A stretch of 64,000 nt of DNA from the NCBI RefSeq assembly GCF_008370685.1, contig NZ_VTZU01000036.1, positions 1 to 64,000 on the forward strand, given 5' to 3'. A program made the translations under genes and the position numbers. The notes below the pieces were generated by a model. That model did not search any database. It worked only from the letters and a program-made list of their open reading frames with translations, and was not told the origin of the DNA. Numbering within the stretch: the first letter of the stretch is position 1; every line of letters begins with the position of its first letter. The DNA comes from Aquimarina sp. RZ0. Its GTDB lineage: Bacteria > Bacteroidota > Bacteroidia > Flavobacteriales > Flavobacteriaceae. Below are positions 8,701-16,418 of the stretch, one piece after another.

Positions 8701-8833
8701 TGGAAACTCTGAGGCGCGGTATTTTGGATTGGGAAAAATAAAAGAAGATCAGGTAAAAGATTTTGCAAACAGAAAGAATGTAGGTTTTGAGTATGCTAAA
8801 AAATGGCTGAACCCTAACATACTTGATCAATAG
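5711..8833 (+). CDS. metH: Methionine synthase part 2 with inserted DUF559 domain
   Basis: Folate-, cobalamin- and activation modules of MetH (1040 residues; 5711 and 5714 are both ATG). In order: pterin-binding barrel (about 30-310, with ETNFINVGERTNVAGS), cobalamin cap (about 340-420), B12-binding Rossmann domain with DVHDIG (His575 is the lower cobalt ligand), and the SAM-binding activation domain (about 715-1035, with RPAPGYPACPDH). Between cap and Rossmann domain, residues 422-561 are foreign: a DUF559/Vsr-like nuclease domain with D488 and E499-V-D501-G, bounded by Pro-rich ends NAPQPPKGE and TPPLGMKGAG. Removing these 140 residues leaves about 900, the normal length for this gene in Flavobacteriia. 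All MetH motifs are intact, so the enzyme is probably functional or carries the insert on a surface linker. Confidence 0.93.
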   Translation: MMENSSSNLSIESAQQSTRKYLKLSGLEPMIVSAETNFINVGERTNVAGSRKFLRLVKEERFDEALDVARHQVEGGAQVIDINMDDGLIDGKEAMVRFLNLIMAEPDIARVPIMIDSSKWDIIEAGLQVVQGKCVVNSISLKEGEEEFIAHAKKIKKYGAAVIIMAFDEVGQADNYERRIEISKRSYDILVDQINFPPEDIIFDLNIFPVATGMEEHRKNAIDFIEATRWVRENLPHCSVSGGVSNVSFSFRGNNPVREAMHSVFLYHAIKAGMNMGIVNPAMLEIYDDIPKDLLVHVEDVILDRRDDATERLLDFAETVVGTSKEKTADLSWREESLQDRITRALVKGIDQYIVEDVEEARQQAEKPIEVIEGNLMTGMNVVGDLFGSGKMFLPQVVKSARVMKKAVAHLLPYIEEEKKKNAPQPPKGEQYWKTADPTLYGLLKEYAKKMRNQPTDAESYLWKALSGKKLNGYEFERQHIIGTYIADFICLKENLIVEVDGAIHQLPENKSSDKERTQWLESEGYKVIRFTNEEVIHELDVVLDKILEELKKTPPLGMKGAGKVLMATVKGDVHDIGKNIVSVVLGCNNYEIVDMGVMVPPEKIIQTAIDEQVDIIGLSGLITPSLDEMVFLAKEMERRNFKVPLLIGGATTSKAHTAVKIDPQYQNAVVHVNDASRAVTVVGDLLNKRSNQKYVGDLKEDYEKFRVGFLKRTKKKEYLSIKEARKNKYTIDWTSSQVTKPNRLGIEVIEDQELRKLESFIDWTPFFRSWDLHGKYPAILTDDIVGEQATSLFNDAQKLLQKVLDEKLLGAKAIYGLFEANTISDDDIEVTSEDTIITFRTLRQQLKKHAGKPNFALSDFIAPKESGIQDYIGCFCVTTGFGTKELAEAFEKDLDDYNSIMIKALADRLAEAFAEYLHKKVRMDDWGYAAGEELTNQELIKESYKGIRPAPGYPACPDHLEKIAIWELLRVKEKIGVELTESLAMWPAASVSGYYFGNSEARYFGLGKIKEDQVKDFANRKNVGFEYAKKWLNPNILDQ
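6976..7396 (+). mobile_element. In-frame DUF559 insertion element with terminal inverted repeats
   Basis: A 421-bp segment inside metH part 2. Its left end TGCCCCCCAACCCCCAAAGG (6976 on) matches, in reverse complement, the right end ending at 7396 (CCCCTTTGGGGATGAAGGGG then GCA): about 25 bp of GC-rich inverted repeat in an otherwise AT-rich gene. Between the ends it codes, in the metH frame without a stop, for a DUF559-type domain of the PD-(D/E)XK superfamily related to Vsr and very-short-patch nucleases (RNQPTDAESYLWKAL, FERQHIIGTYIADF, LIVEVDGAIHQ, GYKVIRFTNEEV). No target duplication is clear. The mobility claim rests on the inverted repeats, the composition and the interrupted host domain; no transposase is present. 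Confidence 0.75.
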
Positions 8834-8842
8834 ACTTATAAT

Positions 8843-9313
8843 ATGGATATCGAGGATAGCATAACGCAATTAGAAGAAGTTTTTGAAGGGTTCCCTTGGT
8901 ATGGACCACCTATCTTAAAATCTTTAAAAACAATTCCTGTTTTATTTTGGGATCAAAAAATGGATGATGATTCTCATTCTATTACAGAATTAGTATATCA
9001 TATGATCGATTGGAGAATATTTGTAATTGAAAAAATCAAAGGGAACGAATTGTTTAGTATAGAAATGAATTCAGAAAACGATTGGAGAAAAAAGGTTTTT
9101 ATTGCTACCGAGGTTGATAAAGAAGAAATTCTTAAGGAATTGACCAGAACACAAAATTTGTTAATAGAATTGTTAATGACAAAGCCTGATTCCTGGATGA
9201 ATGAATTGGTAGATGGTAAAGATTATAAAAATAGTTATATGGTATTGGGATCTATTCAGCATGATATTTATCATACAGGTCAGATCAATTTAATATATAG
9301 TCGATTGCAATAA
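8843..9313 (+). CDS. DinB-like superfamily protein
   Basis: A 156-residue DinB/YfiT-type four-helix protein, usually a divalent-metal-binding thiol-dependent transferase of unknown substrate. The expected metal histidines are seen: His in LVYHMIDWR and the pair in QHDIYHTGQI near the C-terminus. It lies 9 bp after metH part 2 and is therefore probably the last gene of that transcript, ahead of metF. Any link to methionine metabolism is only positional. Confidence 0.8.
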   Translation: MDIEDSITQLEEVFEGFPWYGPPILKSLKTIPVLFWDQKMDDDSHSITELVYHMIDWRIFVIEKIKGNELFSIEMNSENDWRKKVFIATEVDKEEILKELTRTQNLLIELLMTKPDSWMNELVDGKDYKNSYMVLGSIQHDIYHTGQINLIYSRLQ

Positions 9314-9521
9314 TGTAATAAAGGGTATATTCTTTATGAAAAGATAAATATGTGTGCTAGCAGGCAAATCTATCCAAATAAAAGAGTATAAAGCGAAATG
9401 GTGATTCTATTCTAAATTTTTTTATGCAAAATATTGATAACTTATTGTATAAGATTGAATTGATAAATTACTGAAAAACTAAATAACGAAAATCAACAAA
9501 AATATAACAAATAGAGAGTAG

Positions 9522-10475
9522 ATGAAAGTTACAGATCACATAAAAAATGCTAAGGGTAAAACATTATTTTCATTTGAATTGATACCACCACAAAAAGGAA
9601 GAAGTATACAAGAATTATATGATAATATAGACCCGTTGATGGAGTTTAAGCCTCCTTTTATTGATGTAACTACATCTCGGGAAGAATTTATCTATATTGA
9701 TCGGGACGGATTACTGGATAAAAAACTAACGCGCATGCGCCCAGGTACTTTGGGTATTTGTGCATCGATCACGCATAAGTATAGTGTAGATACAATCCCT
9801 CACGTGTTATGCGGTGGTTTTACCAAAGAAGAAACAGAGTATTTATTGGTGGATTGTCACTATTTAGGAATTGATAATGTCATGGCATTACGAGGAGATG
9901 CGATGAAAGAAGAAAAATATTTCATTCCTACACAAGGAGGGCATTGTTATGCCAGTGAATTAGTAAAGCAAATATCCAATATGAATAAAGGTCAGTTTCT
10001 TCATGAAGTGATTGAAACCGATAATAAATCTAATTTCTGTGTGGGAGTAGCAGCATATCCAGAAAAACATATGGAAGCTCCTTCTATGGATTCTGATATC
10101 AGAAGATTAAAAGCTAAAGTAGACTCCGGAGCTGATTACGTAGTAACTCAGATGTTTTTTGATAATAAAAGGTATTTTGCTTTTGTGGAGAAAGCAAGAG
10201 CCGCAGGAATTGAAGTTCCGATTATACCGGGGATCAAACCTGTTGCCGTAAAAAGACACCTGCAATTATTGCCTCAGGTATTTAAATTAGATATGCCTGA
10301 TGACTTGGTGCAAGCAGTAGAAAACTGTAAAAATAATAAAGAGGTGCGACAAGTTGGAATTGAATTTTCAATTCAGCAATCCAAGGAATTAATGGATTAC
10401 GGAGTTCCTGTATTACACTATTATTCTATGGGGAAATCAGATAATATTAAAAAAATTGCCTCAGCAATTTTCTAG
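9522..10475 (+). CDS. metF: Methylenetetrahydrofolate reductase
   Basis: A 317-residue FAD enzyme that reduces 5,10-methylene-THF to 5-methyl-THF, the methyl donor used by the MetH proteins just upstream. Recognised from FSFELIPPQKG near the N-terminus, DNVMALRGD (NADH/folate site), GVAAYPEKHMEAP, ADYVVTQMFFDN and PIIPGIKPV; the order and length match bacterial MetF. It is 208 bp after the DinB-like gene, so it may have its own promoter. A dispersed repeat (element A) begins 12 bp after its stop codon. Confidence 0.96.
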   Translation: MKVTDHIKNAKGKTLFSFELIPPQKGRSIQELYDNIDPLMEFKPPFIDVTTSREEFIYIDRDGLLDKKLTRMRPGTLGICASITHKYSVDTIPHVLCGGFTKEETEYLLVDCHYLGIDNVMALRGDAMKEEKYFIPTQGGHCYASELVKQISNMNKGQFLHEVIETDNKSNFCVGVAAYPEKHMEAPSMDSDIRRLKAKVDSGADYVVTQMFFDNKRYFAFVEKARAAGIEVPIIPGIKPVAVKRHLQLLPQVFKLDMPDDLVQAVENCKNNKEVRQVGIEFSIQQSKELMDYGVPVLHYYSMGKSDNIKKIASAIF

Positions 10476-10487
10476 CTTTTTTATATT

Positions 10488-10643
10488 GAACTCATCTTGA
10501 GTATTGCTTTGACCTGCAAAATTTACATTTTGCACGCTGATTTTGTTGTTTTTTTTTAACCGTAGTTATGATTATGCTAAAAAAAACTAAATAGGTATAA
10601 AAGCCAAACTTTTCGGCTGAAAACCACTACTCAAGATGAGTTC
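10488..10643 (+). repeat. Dispersed element A, copy 1 (TIR-bounded, 156 bp)
   Basis: Perfect 16-bp terminal inverted repeats, GAACTCATCTTGAGTA (10488-10503) and TACTCAAGATGAGTTC (10628-10643), enclose non-coding sequence with a TGCAAAAT/ATTTTGCA hairpin, a T-run, the motif CCGTAGTTATGATTATGCT and AAAGCCAAACTTTTCGGCT. A second copy in reverse orientation is at 19342-19498. It resembles a MITE or a REP/BIME-type element; position right after metF suggests it may also serve as a bidirectional terminator. Confidence 0.85.
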
Positions 10644-10694
10644 ATTCTGAAAAAAGCTTTTTTCGAATTTATTCTAGTTTTATTTAGATCAAAT

Positions 10695-10723
10695 TTGTTA
10701 TTTAATCCAATTTGCTAAATTTG
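10695..10723 (+). promoter_or_regulatory. Promoter of the deacylase-like gene, nearly leaderless
   Basis: TTG at 10695-10697 and TAAATTTG at 10716-10723 match the Bacteroidota TTG/TAnnTTTG promoter with an 18-bp gap. The -7 box ends 4 bp before the ATG at 10728, so the mRNA should have almost no leader. Confidence 0.6.
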
Positions 10724-10727
10724 CCGA

Positions 10728-11822
10728 ATGATAAAACGAATATGTTTCGTACTCATACTTTTTGGTTCTATTTTATATGCTCAGGAACATAAAAAGTATT
10801 ATAGTTTTGATGTTAATAATTTTTATGGAACTGTTTTAAAACACAATCCTGATATATCACATTTAATTACAGGGCATCCGTCTGGAGTACTTCTATCCAT
10901 AAACCGAAAAACTTTTGGAGACAAAGAATGGCAGCGGTTATATAATTCCCCTGATTATGGAGTGTCTTTTATATATCAAGATTTGGATAACGAATTTTTA
11001 GGGGAAAATCTAGGGATATTTGCTCACTATAACTTCTATTTCTTAAAACGTTCCTTAATGCTAAGATTAGGGCAAGGGATTTCGTATGCTACTAATCCTT
11101 ATGATGAAGATGATAATTTTAGGAATATAGCATATGGCTCTCATTTATTGAGCGCTACTATGGTATATCTGAATTATAAAAAAGAGAACTTAATTGGTGG
11201 ATTAGGTCTTCAAACCGGATTAGGGATTATTCATTATTCTAATGCTAATTTTAAAGCACCCAATAAGAGTACGAATACTTTTGTTTTTAATATAGGTGTT
11301 AATTATCGTTTAGAGACAGAATTGCCTGAATATGTGAGAAAAGAAAAAGGAGAAGTTAGCGGTGGAGAACCAATTGGTTTTGGATTTGCTGTTAGAGGAG
11401 GAATTAATGAAAGTGATGTGGTAGGCTCTGGACAATTACCCTTTTATACTATAGCTGCATTTGCAGATAAACGCATTAACAAAAAAAGTTCAGTGCAATT
11501 AGGTACAGAGTTGTTCTTTTCTGAGGCCCTCAAAAGATTTATAGATTTCAGAGCTACGGGAAGGTTTGATGATGGTATAACCGGGGATGAAGATTCAAAA
11601 CGAGCAGGGATATTTTTAGGGCATGAATTAAGAATCAATAAAATATCCATACTAACACAATTGGGGTATTACGTTTATTACCCTTTTGATTTTGAAGGAC
11701 AGATGTATAATCGTATGGGTACGCAATATTACTTTAGTAAAAATATTTTTGGCTCTATTACAGTAAGATCACATGCAGCAAAAGCTGAAGCCGTAGAGTT
11801 TTCAATTGGATATAGATTATGA
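10728..11822 (+). CDS. PagL-like lipid A 3-O-deacylase / acyloxyacyl hydrolase
   Basis: A 364-residue exported protein with signal peptide (ends SILYAQ) and a likely outer-membrane beta-barrel. The first 200 residues resemble the PagL family: the catalytic His-x-Ser pair is seen as IIHYSNANF (His169, Ser171), as in PagL HxSN. PagL removes an acyl chain from lipid A. The C-terminal 150 residues form a second set of beta strands (SVQLGTELFFSE, FLGHELRIN, GSITVRSHAAKAEAVEFSIGYRL), ending with an aromatic-rich strand as in barrels. It overlaps the next gene by 4 bp, so the pair is an operon. Confidence 0.78.
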   Translation: MIKRICFVLILFGSILYAQEHKKYYSFDVNNFYGTVLKHNPDISHLITGHPSGVLLSINRKTFGDKEWQRLYNSPDYGVSFIYQDLDNEFLGENLGIFAHYNFYFLKRSLMLRLGQGISYATNPYDEDDNFRNIAYGSHLLSATMVYLNYKKENLIGGLGLQTGLGIIHYSNANFKAPNKSTNTFVFNIGVNYRLETELPEYVRKEKGEVSGGEPIGFGFAVRGGINESDVVGSGQLPFYTIAAFADKRINKKSSVQLGTELFFSEALKRFIDFRATGRFDDGITGDEDSKRAGIFLGHELRINKISILTQLGYYVYYPFDFEGQMYNRMGTQYYFSKNIFGSITVRSHAAKAEAVEFSIGYRL

Positions 11823-12568
11823 TGAAAAGGTTTGTGTATATCGTAAGTTTGTTTTTGATCTTTGGTTGTGATGCAGAGAATGCACCAGATTGTTTTCAGA
11901 GAACCGGTACTATTATAAGAGTCCCTCTTCAGGTTACTGATTTTAAAAGAATTTTGGTCAACCCTAATATAGAATTAATTATCAAGGAAGGTGATAATAC
12001 TACAGTTTTATTAGAAACCGGCGATAATTTGTTAGAAGAAATATCAGCCACTGTAGAAGGAGATCAATTGATATTGAATAATACCAATGATTGTAATTTT
12101 GTTAGGAGTTTTAATCAAACAAAGATTTTTATCACTGCTCCTGATATTACAGAAATACGAAGTGCCAGTCAATTTGATATTTCTTCTGATGGAATATTGA
12201 CATATCCTTCATTAAAATTGTTGTCAGAAGATTTTAATGAAAATACGGGCACAACAACAGGTACTTTTAATTTAGAAATACGCAATGAGCATATTTCAGT
12301 AGTTTCAAATAATATCGCTTCGTTTTTTATAAGAGGAAGTACAGCCTCATTAAATGTTACTTTTGCTTCTGGGATAGGAAGATTCGAAGGAGCAGAATTA
12401 GAAGTGCAGAATGTTACTATATTTCACAGGGGAACCAATAAAATTATTGTCAATCCGCAAGAATCAATAAAAGGATCTATACGAAGTACCGGAGATATAA
12501 TTGCTGTAAATAGACCACCTATTGTCGAAGTCGAGGAATTCTTTATTGGGAGATTAATATTTCAATAA
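11819..12568 (+). CDS. GIN-domain (DUF2807) lipoprotein
   Basis: A 249-residue lipoprotein with lipobox FGC (Cys17 from the first ATG; a second ATG follows immediately). The rest is a head-GIN/DUF2807 beta-helix: FKRILVNPNIELIIKEGDN, then an LLEEISATVEGDQLIL turn, INxTAPDITEIRSASQFDI-type repeats and strand-rich rungs to the end. GIN domains occur in Bacteroidota surface proteins; the function is unknown. The ATGA overlap with the deacylase-like gene indicates translational coupling. Confidence 0.82.
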   Translation: MMKRFVYIVSLFLIFGCDAENAPDCFQRTGTIIRVPLQVTDFKRILVNPNIELIIKEGDNTTVLLETGDNLLEEISATVEGDQLILNNTNDCNFVRSFNQTKIFITAPDITEIRSASQFDISSDGILTYPSLKLLSEDFNENTGTTTGTFNLEIRNEHISVVSNNIASFFIRGSTASLNVTFASGIGRFEGAELEVQNVTIFHRGTNKIIVNPQESIKGSIRSTGDIIAVNRPPIVEVEEFFIGRLIFQ

Positions 12569-12875
12569 TAGAATGTCTTTAAAAATATACTTCGAATTAT
12601 ACGATTTGTGATTAAAAAATTCGTATAAATTCATTGAATTATTTTTTCTTAATGCAAGGCAAAAAAATCAAGCATAGCTATAGCTACGGTTTATTTTTTA
12701 AACGAAGTAGAAAGGAAAAAGAAACGATGAATATGCGAAATTTTTAGTTATAAATCGTATTAATGCCATAGGATTATTGAGGTTTTTTAGTATTGCTGTT
12801 TGGCGGATTATCCTTACATTGAAGTAAATTCCTACTTGTGCTATTCTCTCTTTGTATAAATTAACGGTTGAAGTA
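12569..12875. other. Intergenic region holding dispersed element B
   Basis: About 307 bp before the sensor kinase. Its first half is the 162-bp inverted-repeat element at 12599-12760; the remaining 115 bp before the kinase ATG show no clear promoter or gene. Confidence 0.5.
12599..12760. repeat. Dispersed element B (imperfect TIRs, 162 bp)
   Basis: The ends ATACGATTTGTGATTAAAAA (12599 on) and TTTTTAGTTATAAATCGTAT (to 12760) are inverted repeats over about 25 bp with several mismatches. The interior contains CAAGGCAAAAAAATCAAGCA followed by AGCATAGCTATAGCTACGG. Read on the minus strand, its centre CCGTAGCTATAGCTATGCT closely matches the centre of element A (CCGTAGTTATGATTATGCT), so the two may be relatives with different ends. 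No coding capacity. Confidence 0.65.
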
Positions 12876-14801
12876 ATGAAGCTTAAAAAAAATGTAGATG
12901 TTAATCTGATTTTGGATGATAGTGATCACTATTTGAAGGAAGAATTATATGACCTTATCAAACAAGATAGCTCAATTTTTGAATTCTTGCAAGAAGCATC
13001 TTTTGATGGTCTTTGGTTTTGGGATTTGGATAACCCGGAGAATGAATGGATGAATCCTAAGTTTTGGACTACACTAGGTTATGATCCGGATAAGATGCCA
13101 CATAAGGCTTCAGCTTGGCAGGATATTATATTTAAAGAAGATTTAAAACAGGTGTATGCTAATTTTGCTAAACATTCTGAAAACCCTTCATATCCGTATG
13201 ATCAAATCGTTAGGTATCATCATAAGTTAGGTCATACTGTCTGGATTCGATGTCGAGGAATTATATTGCGTGATGAGCTGGGTACACCAAGAAAAATGCT
13301 GGGAGCTCATATGGATATTACAAAAATTAAGATCGCAGAAAAAGAGCTTCACAAACAGATCAACTATTTTGAACATATTATTAGTGGCACAGATTTAGGC
13401 ACCTGGCAGTGGAATATACAAACTGGAGAAGCAATCTTTAATGAGCGATGGGCAGAGATTATTGGATACTCGCTTTCAGAGCTAGAACCAATTTCTATTG
13501 AAACCTGGATGAAATATTCGCACCCTGATGATCTTGAGAAATCTAACAAGCTATTACAAAAACATTTTTCAGGAGAAATAGCTGTCTATGATTGTGAAGC
13601 GCGCATGAAACATAAAAATGGAGAATGGGTTTGGGTATTAGATAAGGGTAAAGTAGTAAGTTGGGATCACGAAGGAAAACCACTATGGATGGTTGGATCA
13701 CATCAGGAAATAACTAAGAATAAAAAAGATTTCGAAAGAAATAAACTTTTTATAGAACAAACCCCTAGTGCCATTGCAATGTTTGATAATGACATGAGAT
13801 ATGAAGCGGCATCGCAGAAATGGTTTGAGGTTTGCGGTATTAACGATACAGAAGTTGTAGGGAAATCGCACTATGAAATCCTTGCGGGAATAAGTAAAAA
13901 ATGGAGATCCAATTGTCAAAAATGTTTGAAAGGAGAACATATTGAGAATTATGAAGAACGTATTAAAGGAAAAGATGGAAATGTACAATGGCTATCCTGG
14001 GAATTACGGCCTTGGTTTTATGAAGAAAATAAAATAGGTGGTCTGATAATTCACGTTTCTGATATAACCAACATTAAGAAAGAAAAAGAACTGAAATCCT
14101 TATTAAAAGTTACTGAAGATCAAAATAAGAGACTGAAAAACTTTGCACATATTGTTTCGCATAACCTGAAATCTCATTCTGGAAATTTCGAAATGTTATT
14201 AGATTTATATATCCAGGAAAATCCAGAAATTGAAGATGACGAAATGATACAATTGTTTAAAACAGCATCCCAGAACCTTTCAGATACCATTTCACACCTA
14301 AACGAAGTTGTATTAATTAATACTTCGCTCGATAAAAATTTGGTTTCAATGAACTTAAGACAAGTTATTGATGAGGTTACAAGAAGTGTATCTGCAATTA
14401 CGTTGGAATCAGAAGTCATCATTAATAATAGAGTAGATGAGGAGGTTAACGTTTTAGCTATCCCTGCTTATTTAGATAGTATCATACTTAATTTTATTAC
14501 CAACGGGATTAAATATAGATCAGAAGAAAGAAATAGCTTTATAACTCTTAGTGCAACAAAGAATAGTAATTATGTTATACTGTGTATAGAGGATAATGGT
14601 TTAGGAATTGACCTTGTAAAACATCAGTCTAAATTGTTTGGGATGTATAAAACGTTTCACCCTAATATTAAGAATTCCAGAGGCATTGGATTGTTTATTA
14701 CTAAAAATCAGGTAGAAGCCATAGGAGGTAAGATAGAGACTCAAAGTGTTGTAAATCAAGGAACAATGTTTAAAATTCATATGAAGTATGAAAAGAATTG
14801 A
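12876..14801 (+). CDS. PAS-domain sensor histidine kinase
   Basis: A 641-residue kinase without evident transmembrane segments, hence probably cytoplasmic. Three PAS/PAC units occupy about residues 33-150, 155-285 and 290-405 (for example GLWFWDLDNPENEWMNPKFW, LGTWQWNIQTGEAIFNERW). The phospho-acceptor is His429 in AHIVSHNLKSHSGN, an H-box form common in Bacteroidota. The ATPase domain has the N-box FITNGIKYRS, G1 IEDNGLGID and G2 RGIGLFITKNQ. A TTG codon at 12852 extends the frame by 8 codons; I preferred the ATG at 12876. It overlaps the receiver gene by 14 bp, so the two form a signalling pair. PAS domains with W-rich cores often sense small molecules or redox state; the ligand is unknown. 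Confidence 0.9.
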   Translation: MKLKKNVDVNLILDDSDHYLKEELYDLIKQDSSIFEFLQEASFDGLWFWDLDNPENEWMNPKFWTTLGYDPDKMPHKASAWQDIIFKEDLKQVYANFAKHSENPSYPYDQIVRYHHKLGHTVWIRCRGIILRDELGTPRKMLGAHMDITKIKIAEKELHKQINYFEHIISGTDLGTWQWNIQTGEAIFNERWAEIIGYSLSELEPISIETWMKYSHPDDLEKSNKLLQKHFSGEIAVYDCEARMKHKNGEWVWVLDKGKVVSWDHEGKPLWMVGSHQEITKNKKDFERNKLFIEQTPSAIAMFDNDMRYEAASQKWFEVCGINDTEVVGKSHYEILAGISKKWRSNCQKCLKGEHIENYEERIKGKDGNVQWLSWELRPWFYEENKIGGLIIHVSDITNIKKEKELKSLLKVTEDQNKRLKNFAHIVSHNLKSHSGNFEMLLDLYIQENPEIEDDEMIQLFKTASQNLSDTISHLNEVVLINTSLDKNLVSMNLRQVIDEVTRSVSAITLESEVIINNRVDEEVNVLAIPAYLDSIILNFITNGIKYRSEERNSFITLSATKNSNYVILCIEDNGLGIDLVKHQSKLFGMYKTFHPNIKNSRGIGLFITKNQVEAIGGKIETQSVVNQGTMFKIHMKYEKN

Positions 14802-15198
14802 TATCGCTTATGTTATAGATGATGATCCTATTTTCGTTTTTGGGATAAAAAAAGTCATGAAATTGATCGATTTTTGTGATAGAATCATGATTTTTAAAAA
14901 CGGACAGGAAGCACTTCATAATCTAAAAGCAATTATTTCAGAAGAAAAAGAGCTGCCAGATGTAATTTTATTGGATCTAAATATGCCTGTATTGGATGGG
15001 TGGCAGTTTCTGGAAGAATTTATTAAAATCAACATTCCTTGCAATAGAAACGTAATTATTTATGTTGTTTCCTCATCTGTTGACCCAGAAGATGTATTAA
15101 GAGCTAAGTCGTACGAAGGAGTTAGTGATTATATTGTTAAACCGATATCAGTTGAAAAATTAAAAGAAGTTCTGAATGATTTTGAAAATGCTTTTTAG
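14788..15198 (+). CDS. Single-domain response regulator (CheY-like)
   Basis: A 136-residue receiver with no output domain. Acidic pocket residues (YVIDDDP), the phospho-acceptor Asp63 (LLDLNMPVLDG), the Ser/Thr switch position (VVSSS) and the Lys (VKP) are all present, so phosphorylation competence is expected. The start lies inside the histidine kinase gene (14-bp overlap), so the kinase is the obvious donor. The output is presumably through protein contact. Confidence 0.92.
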   Translation: MKRIDIAYVIDDDPIFVFGIKKVMKLIDFCDRIMIFKNGQEALHNLKAIISEEKELPDVILLDLNMPVLDGWQFLEEFIKINIPCNRNVIIYVVSSSVDPEDVLRAKSYEGVSDYIVKPISVEKLKEVLNDFENAF

Positions 15199-15205
15199 CT
15201 TTAAA

Positions 15206-16099
15206 TTAGTTAGTCAATTCTCTAAATAAACTTTCTAAATCTTTATTCTTTCTGGAAAGTTGTAATGTTTTCAACTCATTATCATGGGCAAAATCAAAAA
15301 CTGCGGGGCGCATATCTGTAAGAGTTTTAAACGTAAGTAAGTACGTGAAACCATGAATGTTTTTTACCTCTTTTATATCAGGAAGTTTTAGTAAAAAAGC
15401 TTCTTCTACCCGGTAATCAAACTCCACTTCAATAACCTGATCCGTTTGATCGATTATTTCGTTTAAATTTTTATCTGCTACAATTTCGCCCTTATTAATA
15501 ATGATAACCCGATCGCACATGGCTTCTACTTCTTGCATAATATGTGTAGAGAGAAAAACAGTCTTTTCTTTGCCGACAGATTTGATAAGTTCTCGTATTT
15601 CTACCAATTGGTTAGGATCTAATCCAGTAGTAGGCTCATCAAGAATTAATACGGCAGGATCATGTAGCAAAGCACAAGCCAGACCTACTCGTTGTCGGTA
15701 TCCTTTTGATAACTGACTGATTTTTTTATTCGCGTGAGAATTAATACCCGTTAATTCAATGACATCTTCTATTCTTTTTTTTGAAATTTTGTATATCTGT
15801 GCATTGAATGAGAGATATTCTCTTACATACATTTCCAGATAAAGAGGATTATGTTCAGGAAGATAGCCTACACTTTTTTGAACAGCCGTTGATTGAGTTT
15901 TTATATCAGAATTATGAACAGAAGCGCTCCCATCAGTCGGTTCTAAATAGGTAGTCAATATTTTCATCATGGTAGATTTTCCAGCACCATTAGGTCCTAA
16001 AAACCCAACGATCTCTCCTTGTTTTATTTCAAAAGAAACATTATGTAATGCTTTTTGATCCTGATAAACCTTAGAAATATTTGAAACTGAAATTGACAT
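15206..16099 (-). CDS. gldA: GldA, gliding-motility ABC transporter ATPase
   Basis: A 297-residue ABC ATPase: Walker A GPNGAGKST, Q-loop region (VGYLPEHNPLY), signature LSKGYRQRVGLA, Walker B VLILDEPTTGLDP and H-loop STHIMQEVE. The first residues and the LPEHNPLYLEMYVREYL segment match the GldA family of Flavobacteriia, which with membrane partners GldF and GldG forms a transporter needed for gliding in Flavobacterium johnsoniae. gldF and gldG are not adjacent, as is usual for gldA. It converges on the receiver gene with only 7 bp between their ends. A TAnnTTTG box on the minus strand (16128-16135) lies 29 bp upstream. Confidence 0.9.
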   Translation of the reverse strand: MSISVSNISKVYQDQKALHNVSFEIKQGEIVGFLGPNGAGKSTMMKILTTYLEPTDGSASVHNSDIKTQSTAVQKSVGYLPEHNPLYLEMYVREYLSFNAQIYKISKKRIEDVIELTGINSHANKKISQLSKGYRQRVGLACALLHDPAVLILDEPTTGLDPNQLVEIRELIKSVGKEKTVFLSTHIMQEVEAMCDRVIIINKGEIVADKNLNEIIDQTDQVIEVEFDYRVEEAFLLKLPDIKEVKNIHGFTYLLTFKTLTDMRPAVFDFAHDNELKTLQLSRKNKDLESLFRELTN

Positions 16100-16418
16100 A
16101 TACTAATATTATAAATCTACTTAGATCCAAAAGTACATAAATCCATAATTATTGCCTCGGATACGAGGAAAAAATGCAAAAAGAATCATAATAGTATGGT
16201 AACATTAACTTAAAGACAATAGTTTATTGATTCAGTATATTTATAAAGTAAACATTTATAGTATGTTATATAAATATCTTAAAAAGAATATTGCTGTTTT
16301 TCTGTACAAAATTCATTGCTTATTACAGCGAGTCGTTTTTTTACTTTTGTTCCCTTTCTTGAAAAGAGGAATGTTTAAACACTAGAATTTATTGTTGTTT
16401 TAGAGTGTAAGAGTGGTA
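16100..16418. other. Divergent intergenic region gldA / GH1 gene
   Basis: A 319-bp spacer. It holds the minus-strand -7 box of gldA (CAAAAGTA read on plus, 16128-16135) and a small CCTCG/CGAGG hairpin near 16155. No coding sequence is visible and I find no clear promoter for the GH1 gene. Confidence 0.45.
16128..16135 (-). promoter_or_regulatory. Putative -7 element for gldA
   Basis: On the minus strand this reads TACTTTTG, matching TAnnTTTG, 29 bp before the gldA ATG. No -33 element is evident. Confidence 0.45.

Noticed and set aside
4340..8833. Split metH considered as a frameshifted pseudogene
   Set aside because: Each part has complete domains, and two-gene MetH is normal in Flavobacteriia; a third gene lies between them.
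9314..9521. Possible riboswitch upstream of metF
   Set aside because: No SAM, cobalamin or THF riboswitch core could be recognised.
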